Shown here piece after piece: positions 11,601 to 22,172 of a DNA stretch of 64,000 nucleotides. Under the pieces are notes generated by a model. It was not told the DNA's origin and did not search any database. It was given only the letters and a program-made list of their open reading frames with translations. Position numbers and translations under genes: made by a program. How positions within the stretch are numbered: position 1 is the first letter of the stretch; each line of letters starts with the position of its first letter. The DNA is from Rhodocollybia butyracea (lineage: Eukaryota; Basidiomycota; Agaricomycetes; Agaricales; Omphalotaceae), in contig JADNRY010000047.1 in NCBI GenBank assembly GCA_015501585.1, forward strand, positions 248,001-312,000, in the 5' to 3' direction.

Positions 11601-12197
11601 AGCTTCCACTGACATGTCCTTTCCCTAGATACAAAGTGCCAGCTGGCCCCTCACCTAGGGCGTTCGATACCGGTGATCCCACAGGTTCATAATCATTTTT
11701 CAAGGCTAAACACTGCTCAAGCTGACTGCCATTTTGAAGATTACCTCAAGTCAATAATTCACCCAGCCGCCGTGTGCGATCTCTGCTTCACTCGAATACA
11801 AGGAGCATGGTTCCACTGTGCACATTGCGCAAAAGATTTTTGCAGTGGCTGCGAGTCTGTCGATACCCACGATGATACCCATGTTTTTCTGGTTTTCAAA
11901 ACACTAGTGAGTCGTACGGTGATACCTTTCTTGTCTGGTTAATCTAATTTGTTGCACAGATTGACATGAAGATACTGAGGTGCGTTCTCAACCGGAGTTT
12001 ACACACACAATGCTAATACTCTGCGTAGGGACTTGATGGTGGAAACAGAGAACTCTGACATCGTGAAACCAATCATCAAGTACGCGGTTTACAATTCAAT
12101 CTAAGTTGTATCGATTTTTGTTGTATAATATTGTCTGGCGTTTTCATAATGTAGTTCCTTTGCATATCTTGTCGCTGTACTACAGAGTCGAGAATAG
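8647..12197 (+). CDS. PB1 and four-ZZ-finger protein, NBR1-like selective autophagy receptor candidate
   Basis: Fifteen exons (8647-8763, 8814-10347, 10400-10514, 10564-10685, 10743-10773, 10824-10968, 11014-11040, 11094-11285, 11335-11397, 11457-11572, 11629-11684, 11740-11906, 11960-11979, 12029-12079, 12155-12197) join into 932 residues. The N-terminus (about residues 1-110) is a PB1 domain containing KPLVVKCDFNG and YFDDGEEIPIS. A long disordered Ser-rich part with an extra CxxC pair (CSECG..CYTCG) follows, then four ZZ zinc fingers with motifs such as CSACG..CASC, CTHCL..CAEC, CSACR..CANC and CDLCF..CAHC. PB1 plus several ZZ fingers is the fungal NBR1 layout, which binds cargo for selective autophagy; the FW domain usual in NBR1 is not visible. 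It starts 116 bp after Trm82 and ends 35 bp from the convergent PHF5A stop. Confidence 0.85.
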
Positions 12198-12232
12198 ATG
12201 TATGCCTAATTTAAGCATTCGATGTTGCTAGA

Positions 12233-12839
12233 TTAACCTTTCTTGAACCCTGAAGAAACAGATTTGTGAATTTTTGTGAAAGATGATTTGTGGATCCGCA
12301 CCTAAACGACGACGCTCATAGAACAAATCTGTTCGACTAGCTCCCAGATTAACAATCTTGGGACATCCATCTCGGTCTTTCTCCAGTCGTGTACACTCGG
12401 CACAATAGTACGCATCAGAGATTCCTATCCAGGTAGAAAACAAATCAGAATACGGGTTTGATAATCTTCAAGGTAACTCACCAGGTGAGCCGCATATGAT
12501 GCATCGACCGCCATAAGTACCAAAATTACATTCGTCGCAAATGCGTACCAAGGTTTCTGGGCGGACGTACGAGTCACATACGGGGCTAAGAAGATTATTA
12601 TCAGCCTCACTCCTCGATTCCAATGCATACGACTCACCATTTACCGTCACACTTCTCGCACAGGCGACCAATGGCTGCACAACACGTCGACAATTAACAA
12701 AACGGCTTTTTGGCTAAGGAGCGAAGAGCTCACCGATTCCTGGCTGTCGCCTGCACATGATGAGATCTGCATAATAGTAATATAGCCCTGGTATCATGTT
12801 AAGACGCGAAAACAACACACCTGGGTGGTGCTTAGACAT
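12233..12839 (-). CDS. RDS3: SF3b splicing factor subunit PHF5A/Rds3
   Basis: Six exons (12821-12839, 12734-12766, 12638-12674, 12482-12585, 12302-12424, 12233-12249) give exactly 110 residues, the length of human PHF5A. The protein begins [17 protein letters not shown], contains the zinc-binding cysteine pairs ([36 protein letters not shown]) and ends RRRLGFKKG. PHF5A/Rds3 sits in the SF3b complex of the U2 snRNP and helps recognise the intron branch point. The last exon is only 17 bases; without it the frame would run into an unrelated tail. The gene is convergent with the ZZ-domain gene, with 35 bp between stop codons. Confidence 0.96.
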
Positions 12840-13082
12840 GAAGATGAGTGTGAAGAGTAGAGGAATCTGGAATTACAAATCTGATTCTTTGGCGTTACGA
12901 AAACTCATTGCTCACGTGTAGTAGTTACTTACTCACCCCGTCCTCACCTGAGCGACATGTCTGTAGTGCATAGCTCTACGATTTGATACGTCTAATATTC
13001 AAGGGTTATCTAGTTGATGTACTTATTATATATGCAAAAATCATAGTAAAATACTTATGTGTTTTGTAGATTAGTGGCGGTC
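12840..13082. other. Short intergenic stretch
   Basis: About 240 bases that hold the PHF5A promoter and the 3' end of the glycerol-3-phosphate dehydrogenase gene. AT-rich near 13020-13060; no other feature seen. Confidence 0.4.
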
Positions 13083-14741
13083 TCAAAGGTCATTGAACAA
13101 CCTCTTGGGGTCCATGCTTTCGAAGCTGATCTTGTACACCTTTGTTAACAAAGGGTATCCTTCCGTACGGCCTCGAACCTGTAAGAACCGGTATATTTCC
13201 TCAGCTGTGACCACTCCTGGAAGCTTTTGGCCCTTAAGCAACTCGTCTTCTAGCTGGGCGAATGTCTTTCCAGTTTTGATAAAGGCTTCAGCGCATTTGC
13301 GGTTACGACCTTCGAAAGATGCTGGAAAATCAAATCGTATTCAGCGCCATTGAAAACTGTGCTTAGTAAATAGATAAAAACACACATGTAATAAGATCTG
13401 CGACACTAGCAGAGTGGTGCGAGAAAGTGATTGACGACGAGGACGGGAAAAACTCCTTCGTGAAAGCTGTCATTTCAAGGAGACCTACGCGCAGTATAGC
13501 GGCTTATAGAAAAGGAGAAATCAGATTTAGGAAGCTAGATTGTGTTGAATAGCTACCTTTTGTGTTACCGCCATAGCCCATACCGTCGACAAAACCAGCT
13601 GCAAGCGCGACTACGTTTTTTAATGCTCCACTAAGACTGACGCCAGCGACATCCTCGATGGAGTGGACTCGGAATATTGAATTATCGAAAACACCATGCC
13701 AGAGGCAGCATCATCCGAGGAAGGGACTCCAACTGTTGCCCCGCAGCACTCAGCCTCCATTGCAGTACCACCTTCCATGCGGTTTAAGCATAATAAAGTG
13801 TGGATGAAAAAATGCACAAACCTAACGCTGAGCACGGTATGCCAAGCTTTTTCTCAATGAGCCAGGGGAATGTGTATATCTGTTCTCCAGCTACCTCAAT
13901 ACCTCTGATAGCAGAGATCGCCCTTGCGCCAGGCGTCAATACACCAGGTTTCGAAAGCTCTTCAAGTATAAACGTGAGAAATTGACGAGGAAAGACTAGA
14001 ACTATGAGGGTCGCGTCTTTCACGACATCACTAAGCTCCGATATAGCTACAAGATTATTAGGTAGCGAAACATCAGGAAGGTAACGTGGGTTTTCGTGGG
14101 GTCCTTGACCTGAGTTCTGATAGCATTTAGAAAGACGACAGACCAGAGTGCATCGAACAAACCTCGTTTTCGTGAACCCACATGCGTACTTCGTGATCAA
14201 ACCCCTACAAATATCTTGTCACAAAACGCTCCATGTTGGGTTATCGAGAAACCGTTACCTTTTTCTCCGCGGCGTTCAAGGCAGAAATACGGGCAAGGGC
14301 AGTTCCCCAGCTTCCGCTACCTACCACAGCAATCTTTTGAGTAGGGAACTGTAGGCCATCTACACCCTGAGGTTCGTACAAATCAAACTCCTTCAGATAT
14401 GGTGCCATGGCGGCAGCAATGGCGCCAGAGCTAGAGCGACGAGTCTTTGGAGGGCGAGGAGGGTCGTTCTCGTCAAATTCTGACTCATCGTCTGAGGAAT
14501 GGTTGGATTTGCTCTCCCGGTGGACTTGATACTTTTTCGGTGGAATAGGCTTCGAAGACATACTCGTGAGTGTGATACTACCGTCAGAGAGTGCATTCAA
14601 GCCTCCTTTTCGAATCCCACCTGTGTAAGGCCTAAGTAGCGGGGACGGGGAACGTGAAGAATCAGGCGTAGATATCGGCGATACTGCACAGAGTGGTGAA
14701 GGAGATGGTTCAGGAGAGGAGCTCGAGGTTTGTGAGGACAT
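13083..14741 (-). CDS. GPD1: NAD-dependent glycerol-3-phosphate dehydrogenase, frameshifted
   Basis: Six exons (14259-14741, 14163-14204, 13822-14116, 13557-13771, 13386-13502, 13083-13321) encode about 463 residues. A Ser/Pro-rich extension of about 135 residues precedes the dinucleotide-binding motif [17 protein letters not shown]. The C-terminal domain is clear: [35 protein letters not shown] and [12 protein letters not shown]. The enzyme reduces dihydroxyacetone phosphate to glycerol-3-phosphate for osmotic and redox balance. Exon 4 carries one missing base near 13704: the frame must shift between ..PSSDDAA and LWHGVFDNS, the two halves of a conserved segment. The segment just before it, expected to resemble GGPNIA.E, is also shortened by several codons. 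Either a damaged paralogue or a consensus error; the other splice sites and catalytic blocks look intact. Confidence 0.85.
13701..13708 (-). other. Single-base deletion in the glycerol-3-phosphate dehydrogenase gene
   Basis: Read on the minus strand, GCTGCCTCTGG would restore the conserved A-L-W if one C were added (GCTGCCCTCTGG). Exon 4 has 215 bases where 216 would keep phase with both neighbouring splice junctions. Confidence 0.7.
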
Positions 14742-14975
14742 GTTGGATTATTGATAAGAAACGAGCGAAAATAACAACTCAGCGATTTGGCTGGGGGGAG
14801 TTGAGATGTAACTTTAATGAGGGCCAAAGCCAAGTTTCCAAACAGGTTAAAATTTTGCCTTTTTTCATGACATCATAATAATCATATTCGATCTCGGATC
14901 AGATTTGATCGGGCCCGAATCTAATCTTCAATACTAAGATTCTTGAGCGCTTCTTTTACTTTCTTTTACCAGTCG

Positions 14976-15420
14976 TCAGCAGTCAGGGCCTCGAGTGTGG
15001 TGCTCCGAGTCAAGCATCTCCAGAAGCGACGCCCTATCTACTTCACCTGTCTCCCCAACGCTGGCAGCGAGCAGAGTCAAGGATGGTCTCTTGTGAGTCA
15101 AGATCCTACAAACGTTCGCCTCCGCTGCACAATAACCACGGTCCACAAAATAGAAAGGCAAGCGTCGTGCTAGTCCGCACATTAAGAGCGCGAGATCCTT
15201 GATTTTCATTCCTAACCTTTCATGATAAGTATCTTTATCCTCATCGTCGTTCCAGCTCAAAGGTATCCCGAAATTCCCCATCTCAGTCCGCAGACCGCAA
15301 AGAATCGATTCGTACCCCCGGATACTCCTGCAATCTCTCGTATGTCGAGCATCAATGATCTGCACCGCTGCATGGTGCTCTTCGTACGCAAAGAGAGTCA
15401 GGAACGGCGATTCAAAAAAT
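14976..15420 (-). pseudogene. Hypothetical protein C-terminal fragment
   Basis: An open frame on the minus strand with good coding character (begins near ESPFLTLFAYEEHHAAVQ, ends EHHTRGPDC). Going upstream it meets a stop at a run of six T. One more T would join it to an upstream frame, but no convincing start or splice site follows. It lies between the glycerol-3-phosphate dehydrogenase start and the chloride channel stop, on the same strand as both. I do not recognise the family. It is either a decayed gene or a real gene whose 5' part is hidden by a single-base error and unresolved introns. Confidence 0.35.
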
Positions 15421-15673
15421 CAGTGACTACAGTGCTTGCGGCATCAAGACTGCGGCATACCCCTCATCTCGCTCACGACTCAAACAACGAGATTAGGATG
15501 CATAGAAGTACATTAGCAAAAAAACTTAAACTAATAGACGAGTCCTTAATATCATTCTACAACTTCACGGAACGGGATCGTCTGTGATATGAGCAAGAAA
15601 CAGACTTGCGTATCTCGACCTAGTCCAGGGTGAAGACCCATGCTTTGGTACGGAGTGGATTCATTACGCGCAG

Positions 15674-18600
15674 TCATCTCTGCCACCCTCTAGATTGATT
15701 CGATGCAAGCGCGCCTGTATGGGGAAAATGTGCGTTTAGTAGACCCACGACATCACGTTTCGTCATCATCCCATCGAGGTGTCCCCTGTGAGTGAAGAGA
15801 ATTTGTCGTAAGTTCTACACAGTGACGTCAGAAAGTATAAACTGGGATCTCGCGGAGACTCCGACCATCTTTTGAAACATGAGCACAACCAGAGCTTGAG
15901 GGACTTCTTTCCGAAGTTGAATAATAGAGTTTTCAAGGCATGTCGATAGATTAAGATGGTCTGAATCGTGCGATATTGGCTTGGAGGAAAATGTACATTT
16001 CTTCGAGGCTGTCTCTGGTGAGAGATTGGAGTCTGGTGGGAGATTCAGCAGAGTCGCTTTCAAGGTCATTGAAGACCGCTAACCGATAAAAGATCTAAGT
16101 TTATCCCACGTTACAACACCTACGAGCTCCCGTCCTCGAACAACAGGAAATCCATGAAAATGGTGTGCGTCGGTAAAATTGTCTGCAAAGCAGTGGTTAA
16201 CAACGATCATACAGGGATACAAAAACCGCATTCTAACCTAACTCTTTCAAAGTTAATTTCTCATCTTGGAGCTTCACAAGGGAACCAAATGGTCTCATCA
16301 CATCCGCAGCAGTTTGGCCTTTGTCGTTGTAGTCTACAGGAGGGAGCCATGGATATTTCCTCATAGCAATCCAAACGTTATAAATCCCATCTTTTCCGAG
16401 GGCGTCACCTACGAATTTTGCGCTCATAACGCCTACCATGATAGGTAGGACATGCGATAAGGCGCCAGTGAGCTAAAGCCATTTTACTCCATTATGATTC
16501 ATACTGAATGGTAAAAGTATACTCACCTCGAACAGAATTACCACAAGAGAAACTGAACTTAATTCAGAACTCGGCCTTGATGGATGAAAAATTTGGCCTA
16601 CCTGTCATTCGCGTCACACCACCGAGCATTGCAGAAGCTCCGATTACAGAGTAGAAACCAGGAGACACACATCTCACAGTTGGGTCGGGCGGACACGATA
16701 AAAAGATCCAAGCATTAGGATACGTGGTTTGAATCGCTTGCCTGTTCGAAATGAGATGAGATACTTTGAGCTAATTTTTTGCGCTGTACTCACGTCAACA
16801 TCCCGACGGCACGACCAATACAAGCACCTATAGCGATGGTAGGTAGAAATATGCCCGCAGGAACCTAGACTGTCATAAGTGTCTTGAACACAGAAGCATC
16901 AAGACGATTCAAATACCATCATTCCAAATGTCCACGCAGTGAACGCCAGTTTGATTGCTGCTGATATAAGGAGTAAAAAGACGTTCTCCCACATTGCTGT
17001 CGGGCTGAAGGAGCATCGGTGTTTATCCAAAAATAAAGGTGTCAACACGCACTTGCATAGTCCATGAAAATCCCCGCCGTCGCATTCGACAAACAGGGAC
17101 GCAACCAATTCGGATGATTGAACTCGTGTGAACACAACAAGATAGCCTACAGCAGCTGTAATAGCACTGACTACAGCAACTTCGAGGATCGGGTAATCAT
17201 TCAGCGCGCTGTTCTTTCGGTACAGTGCAACTTCTATGTTGAGTTTGATGAGAAGAGAGCCAAGAACTCCCTGAAGCACTGAGAAGTCAGATTGTTGAAG
17301 AAAGTGAGATGAATGAATGTACCCCGATTACACCAAGACCCAACCAAGGTATCTAAATATGCGACAAATTCGTCAAGTAATTGATGAAACTTTCAAGGCT
17401 AGCTGTCCCAACTCACCAGCTCAAAAGCCCTCCAAGTATCACCGCCGCTGGTAACCTCCACTTAGTGTTAGATCCTGGAAATTGAACAACGTTATAGAAT
17501 TTACCTGGAAAAGAACAAGTTTTGCTGTTCCAAACGGATCGACGTATTGCAAAGACACTGCTGCAATGGCAGACGCTACAAAACCTCGCCACATTACATC
17601 TGACTCTAAAGCAAACGTGTCTAGTTCTGGAGGCGGGGTTCAGTTAATCAAGAAATACAGAATAAACTGTACCCCGAACCTTCGAGACAAAATATCACAC
17701 CGCCTAGCGGACTCCCGAAGGCAACTGATACGCCTGCAGCAGCAGCAGCAGCCAGGAGCTTGCGTTTCTGAGCTACAGCAAGTTCAGCAACGCGGCAGGG
17801 CGGGCTATATATGAACCTACCTTCGCTATGTTGAAATTGTTTAAAAAATCGGGAAAACATGTAGGCCATGCAACAAGAAACGTGAACTAGAGGACCCTGT
17901 ACTTATAGTGAGCCGCATATTTTGATAGAAAAGTTTTGTCCTGCTATACCTCCTTCCCTAGGGACAGTCCAGATGCAACAGCCAGAGCTAGCCCGAGCGC
18001 TTTGATGAGCAAAGTCCAGGGTGTAAGGTAAGAGTCTAAAATATATCCTCCGATGATCTTGAGAAAGATATAGTGAGATACTAGCAAGTCAAATACACAT
18101 AGATAGACTCACTGCTTTAATTTCGGGAACTTTGCAGAGGAAAGTCCATACTTAGTGCGATGCAAATAAATCACCAGCACGAGACTTACTTCCAGTGTGA
18201 AACGCGCTATCGGATGGACGTGGTAAAGCTGAAGGTCTACTTATTAGTGAAGACTGACGTACTAAGGTGCGTATAAGTCGACCAGCAGAGCCGCAGTACT
18301 AGCAAACAGAACCTATTTTGACAAGCATTTGAATTCGTTGAACCGCTATAGGTATAGATATATGAGAAACATACTGCCAGGGTCACATAAACAAACGATT
18401 GCAGAATCGACTGCGCGAATAAATATTTGACGTCGAAATATTCGCTCCAGGTATTCCAGCCGGTACAGAGCTCTCCAGCTGTGCACAAATCTTGGTCAAG
18501 CCTAGCGCGTACGTACTAAAGATATACTTACGATCCAGGCCACTGCAACATGAGACTTGGTTGTAGAAAATACTTGCTTGACAGCGGCCTTCACGTAGAT

Positions 18601-18987
18601 CTGCTAGCCTAAGCGGAGTTATGGATTTCCTGGTATAATAGCGGAGATAATTTGAACACACCATTTGACGAGCACATCTAACCATGCGCCTGCAACGCCG
18701 ATTCCAATCCCTGTGGCTACGACTACTAGCCATACACGCGCAGAGTCTGCCCAGATCGATAAAAGGCCTCGAATACTTCTCTGAGATTTTTTGATGTATT
18801 CCCGTTCACGTTCCAAAGCTTCTTCGTGCAGCCAGTCGATAGAGCTTCCATCCAAATAATGGTCAGATTTCAACGGGACATCTTGGAAGTTTCCGTTTTC
18901 ATTGAGCTCGAAGGCTTCTTCATGAGCCCGCACCGAGTCTCTCGAGTTCCATGAGCCCCAGGACTCTCGTGGATGATGACCAGTCAT
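15674..18987 (-). CDS. CLC-family chloride/proton antiporter
   Basis: About 21 exons join in frame from ATG at 18987 to TGA at 15674. Family blocks in order: [10 protein letters not shown] and CCSGLDPGELC near the N-terminus; HTGIPEIKA (selectivity-filter helix); [14 protein letters not shown], which holds the gating glutamate of [48 protein letters not shown]; and two C-terminal CBS domains ([34 protein letters not shown]). The LEE pair at the internal proton-glutamate position points to a Cl-/H+ exchanger of an intracellular membrane (Gef1/CLC-3 to -7 type) rather than a channel. The first helix of the filter reads HTGIP instead of the common GSGIP. Divergent from the NDUFAF7 gene, 64 bp between start codons. 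Confidence 0.92.
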
Positions 18988-19051
18988 TGTTGTATCATGA
19001 GACGCGCCTCCAATAAGCGCCCACCCTATTCTTCTTTCTAGCCTAGGGCCT
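18988..19051. promoter_or_regulatory. Short shared promoter of the CLC and NDUFAF7 genes
   Basis: 64 bases separate the two divergent ATG codons (18987 minus, 19052 plus). A CCCACCC-like C-rich patch is present at about 19020; no TATA element is seen. Confidence 0.45.
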
Positions 19052-20794
19052 ATGCTATCTGGAAGCAGGCTATCTAAATGTACCTTTCAGCTCTCTAGAC
19101 ACCGCGCTTGGCTGCAAAGCAGCCCCCGAATCGCATTCTTTTCCACAACTAGTTATGCCGCTGCAGCTCGGCGCAAAGAGACCAAAGGACGCCCAGAAGA
19201 GCATGAAGATAAATGGAACTACAACAGATCCTCGCTGTTTGATACTTCGTCCGCTGAGGACCCTGCCACTTTCAAGCTAGTAACTGCCAATGAGCTACGG
19301 AGACACACCCAGCCTCCGCGCAGCGTGAAAATGCTTGTCCGTGATTTCATCGAAGACTCGCTGTATAACCCAAATTATGGGTACTTTTCCAAAAAAGCCA
19401 CCATCTTTGACTGGGACGACAAGCCGCTTAATTTTTCTGCGATCAGAGATTCAGTCGAATTCGATGCTGTTGTAACGAAGCGATATGCAGCATATGAAAA
19501 AGAGAGACAGTTATGGCACACTCCAACCGAGCTGTTCAAGGTTCGTCGAAACTTCAAATGTCGCGCCATGTGTTTTGTTTATATCCTCTCCAGCCATGGT
19601 ACGGGGAGGCCGTCGCGCAATGTCTCGTTTCCGAGTACTTGCTCAAATATTTCCCCTATGAAGACTTTATCATCTACGAAATTGGAGCAGGGAATGGATC
19701 ACTGGCGTCGAACATCCTGGACTTTCTTCAGCGCCATTATCCTGCAGTCTATGAACGCACTCGCTACACTATCATAGAGATTAGTGGAAATCTCGTACAG
19801 AAACAGAAACAGAAGCTTCAAGCGAGTCATCCTGGAGTAAAAGTCGTCCACAAGAGCATTTTCCACTGGGATGTCCGAGAGCCTGCACCGTGTTATTTCT
19901 TAGCCATGGAGGTCATAGTGAGTGGTTACTTGTTTGTTACATTGACGAAACCATACTCAAGTTATCCGTTAGGACAACTTTGCCCACGATGTTATCCGTT
20001 ACGACCTTGATAACCTCCAACCGTACCAGGGTTATGTGACTATTGATAGTAACGGAGATTTTGACACGATATACACCAAATTGGACGATCCTTTGATCAC
20101 TTCCTTCCTGGAGTTGCGGGAGAAACTAGATCACCCCTTTCCCATCTCACGCCTATTCCGATCCATGCCTTCCTTACGACGTCTCTACCGACATCTTCCA
20201 TTTTCTGCCAACCTGTCCAAGGAAGAGTACATCCCCACCCGTCTTTTGAGCCTTCTCCGAACCCTTCGAAATCACTTCCCTCGACATCGTCTACTCCTAT
20301 CGGACTTTGCGAGTCTGTCTGAGACAATACCTGGTGTTAATGCGCCAGTAGTACAGACACGAGTGCAGAATACCATGGTAGCATGCGAGACCTTGCTTGT
20401 TCATCAGGGTGCATTTGATATCTTCTTTCCGACAAACTTTGAGCGTCTGAGAGATATGTATGAACACGTACTATCCCAGCCTCCCCATTCTCAAACTTCT
20501 TCGGACCCTTCTGACCCCTTTGTCCCCAGCCGTTCTACCCCACTAGCCCCAAGCGTTCATTCACTGTCCCTAGGCTCCAACTTCTTCTACTCTGGCTCAC
20601 ATATGCCTCTAAACCGTCGAGCACCTCGCGACGGAGTTTCCTCAGCAACTGGTCTTTCAGTTGGTGAACGGATGTCTAGTGTTTTCAAACACTCCGAGTT
20701 TCTAGAGACGTATGCAGACCTCAGTCGGACAGTTCTGCGTAATGGTGAAAACCCGATGTTAGATTTTTACAAGAATGTAAAGTTTTTGTTCTAA
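19052..20794 (+). CDS. NDUFAF7: Mitochondrial protein arginine methyltransferase NDUFAF7/MidA
   Basis: Three exons (19052-19540, 19594-19917, 19973-20794) encode 544 residues. The N-terminus is rich in Arg/Ser/Ala without acidic residues for about 35 residues, as in mitochondrial targeting peptides. The catalytic part has PNYGYFSKKATIF, PWYGEAVAQCLVSEYL, the SAM-binding YEIGAGNGSLA and the substrate-site AMEVIDNFAHDVIR, all diagnostic of the MidA/NDUFAF7 (DUF185) family. The human enzyme dimethylates an arginine of complex I subunit NDUFS2 and is needed for complex I assembly. A Ser/Pro-rich stretch sits near residues 440-500. The stop lies only 13 bp from the stop of the convergent methyltransferase gene. 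Confidence 0.92.
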
Positions 20795-20807
20795 AGTACA
20801 GTGACGT

Positions 20808-21838
20808 TCACGACTCAGTGCGTAGGATGTATAAATAGTAGTGGAACGCTTCCCCTAGCTCCCGTACTTCCAATGTCGACTGTTCCCGGGTTAGATGTCG
20901 TTTTCGAAAATGTGGCTGGCCGAAAGTGAGGTATATGAAGATACCCTTTTCTTTTCGTAATATTCTGTGCTACTGTATCACTTTATCTGGCAGATTAAGT
21001 ACGGAATTTCACGCACCGGATCACCTCGCTGACCTCTTGGTTGCAATCATCGATAACTTTCTGAGGAGGATTCTGAATAAATGGTTTTAGGCTTGAGCTT
21101 CAATATAAGCATATTCTTTGCTAGTACCCAAATGTCTCCTTTGACGGTCATCAATGCGTCCATAGTACCCTGTTAAAGCTTAGTCGGCCAAAATTTTCAA
21201 TGACAGAAAAATCGTACCTTGTCAATAGCTATGTCGAAACTTTCATCCTCGAATTGCAGGTCCCGAACATCCATTTCATGCCCTGAAGTTTGTGAATTGC
21301 GTTGCTCATTACTTGACAAACAACACTTACACTCCATATGAGGGTGTCGTTCCTTCATTTTGTTGATTACGACGGATGAGTACTGTTCAATACGGTAGTG
21401 ATAAGCTTCAGCAATTCCTACTCGATAAGACTGAAACAGACTAACATCGATATTCACGATGTTTTTGTATCCATCGTTGTACATCTACAATGTCAAACTT
21501 CAGAGCATTCTTCAAGTTGAAACACAAACCACTCACGTCTTCAGACAATTTCGAGTTTCCACATCCCAGCATAAGAATCTTGCATGACTTTTCTGGTATA
21601 ATACTCCCCAAGATTTCTGCAACTTCTGAATAAGACTTGAACCAGTCAAAGGACGCATCGTCGGCTTCTCTAGTGGATTCGAGGTCATTTGTCGTTTTCG
21701 ATAAGATTTGCGAGATATGTACTGGCTATATCTCTGATTCCTGGCGACGGTAAGCTGAATATGTGAGATTTTGAATAAAGGCCCTAACCAATAGTCTATG
21801 GTGGAGTATTGCTCGTTGAGCTCAGGGAGAATATCCAT
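20808..21838 (-). CDS. METTL13-like class I SAM methyltransferase
   Basis: Eight exons (21789-21838, 21723-21740, 21537-21669, 21484-21331, 21218-21282, 21128-21169, 21017-21072, 20808-20964) give 224 residues. It begins MDILPELNEQYSTIDYWNQR, with YSQEADDASFDWFKSY next, then the SAM-binding ILMLGCGNSKLSEDMY, NIVNIDVS, the DVRDLQFEDESFDIAIDKGT motif and IYLTFGQPHFRKR. This layout is that of the METTL12/METTL13-type lysine methyltransferases, several of which modify eEF1A or citrate synthase. The substrate here cannot be read from the sequence. Exon 2 is only 18 bases long. The stop is 13 bp from the NDUFAF7 stop, so the two transcripts must overlap at their 3' ends. Confidence 0.87.
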
Positions 21839-22172
21839 CACGATCGGTTTGAAGAACGACTTCGGAATTGGTGGCAGTGCAAAAGCTTAACCTGGAATTC
21901 GGAGTGAGTATTCAATCAAGCTTCGAGCTTCGAGCTCGCTCCGAGCAAATACGACTTGAATTTCTTTATTTTTAAAAATTAAATATGGTTTTGGAATTCC
22001 TTTTTAACACGCTCAGTATCCCATTAGCGTGGTGTTCGACAGGCCAACACATCATCTAGAAGAGTTAATCATACGCTTACGGTTTGGACTGATCCAGTGG
22101 CATCCTCTCTCATCCTTTTCAATAGATTCGTGATGATTAAAACATGTACATGATAGGCTCGGTATTCACAGC
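21839..22172. other. Intergenic stretch
   Basis: About 330 bases between the METTL13-like start and the stop of the next minus-strand gene. It holds a small direct repeat (TTCGAGCTTCGAGCT near 21930); nothing else noted. Confidence 0.4.

Noticed and set aside
15222..15587. Plus-strand frame of 121 codons
   Set aside because: It is antisense to a minus-strand frame with better coding composition at 14976-15420.
16040..16110. 27-base intron in the chloride channel gene
   Set aside because: Too short to splice; a downstream acceptor gives a 51-base intron with a sensible protein join (RSFID-SNLSP).
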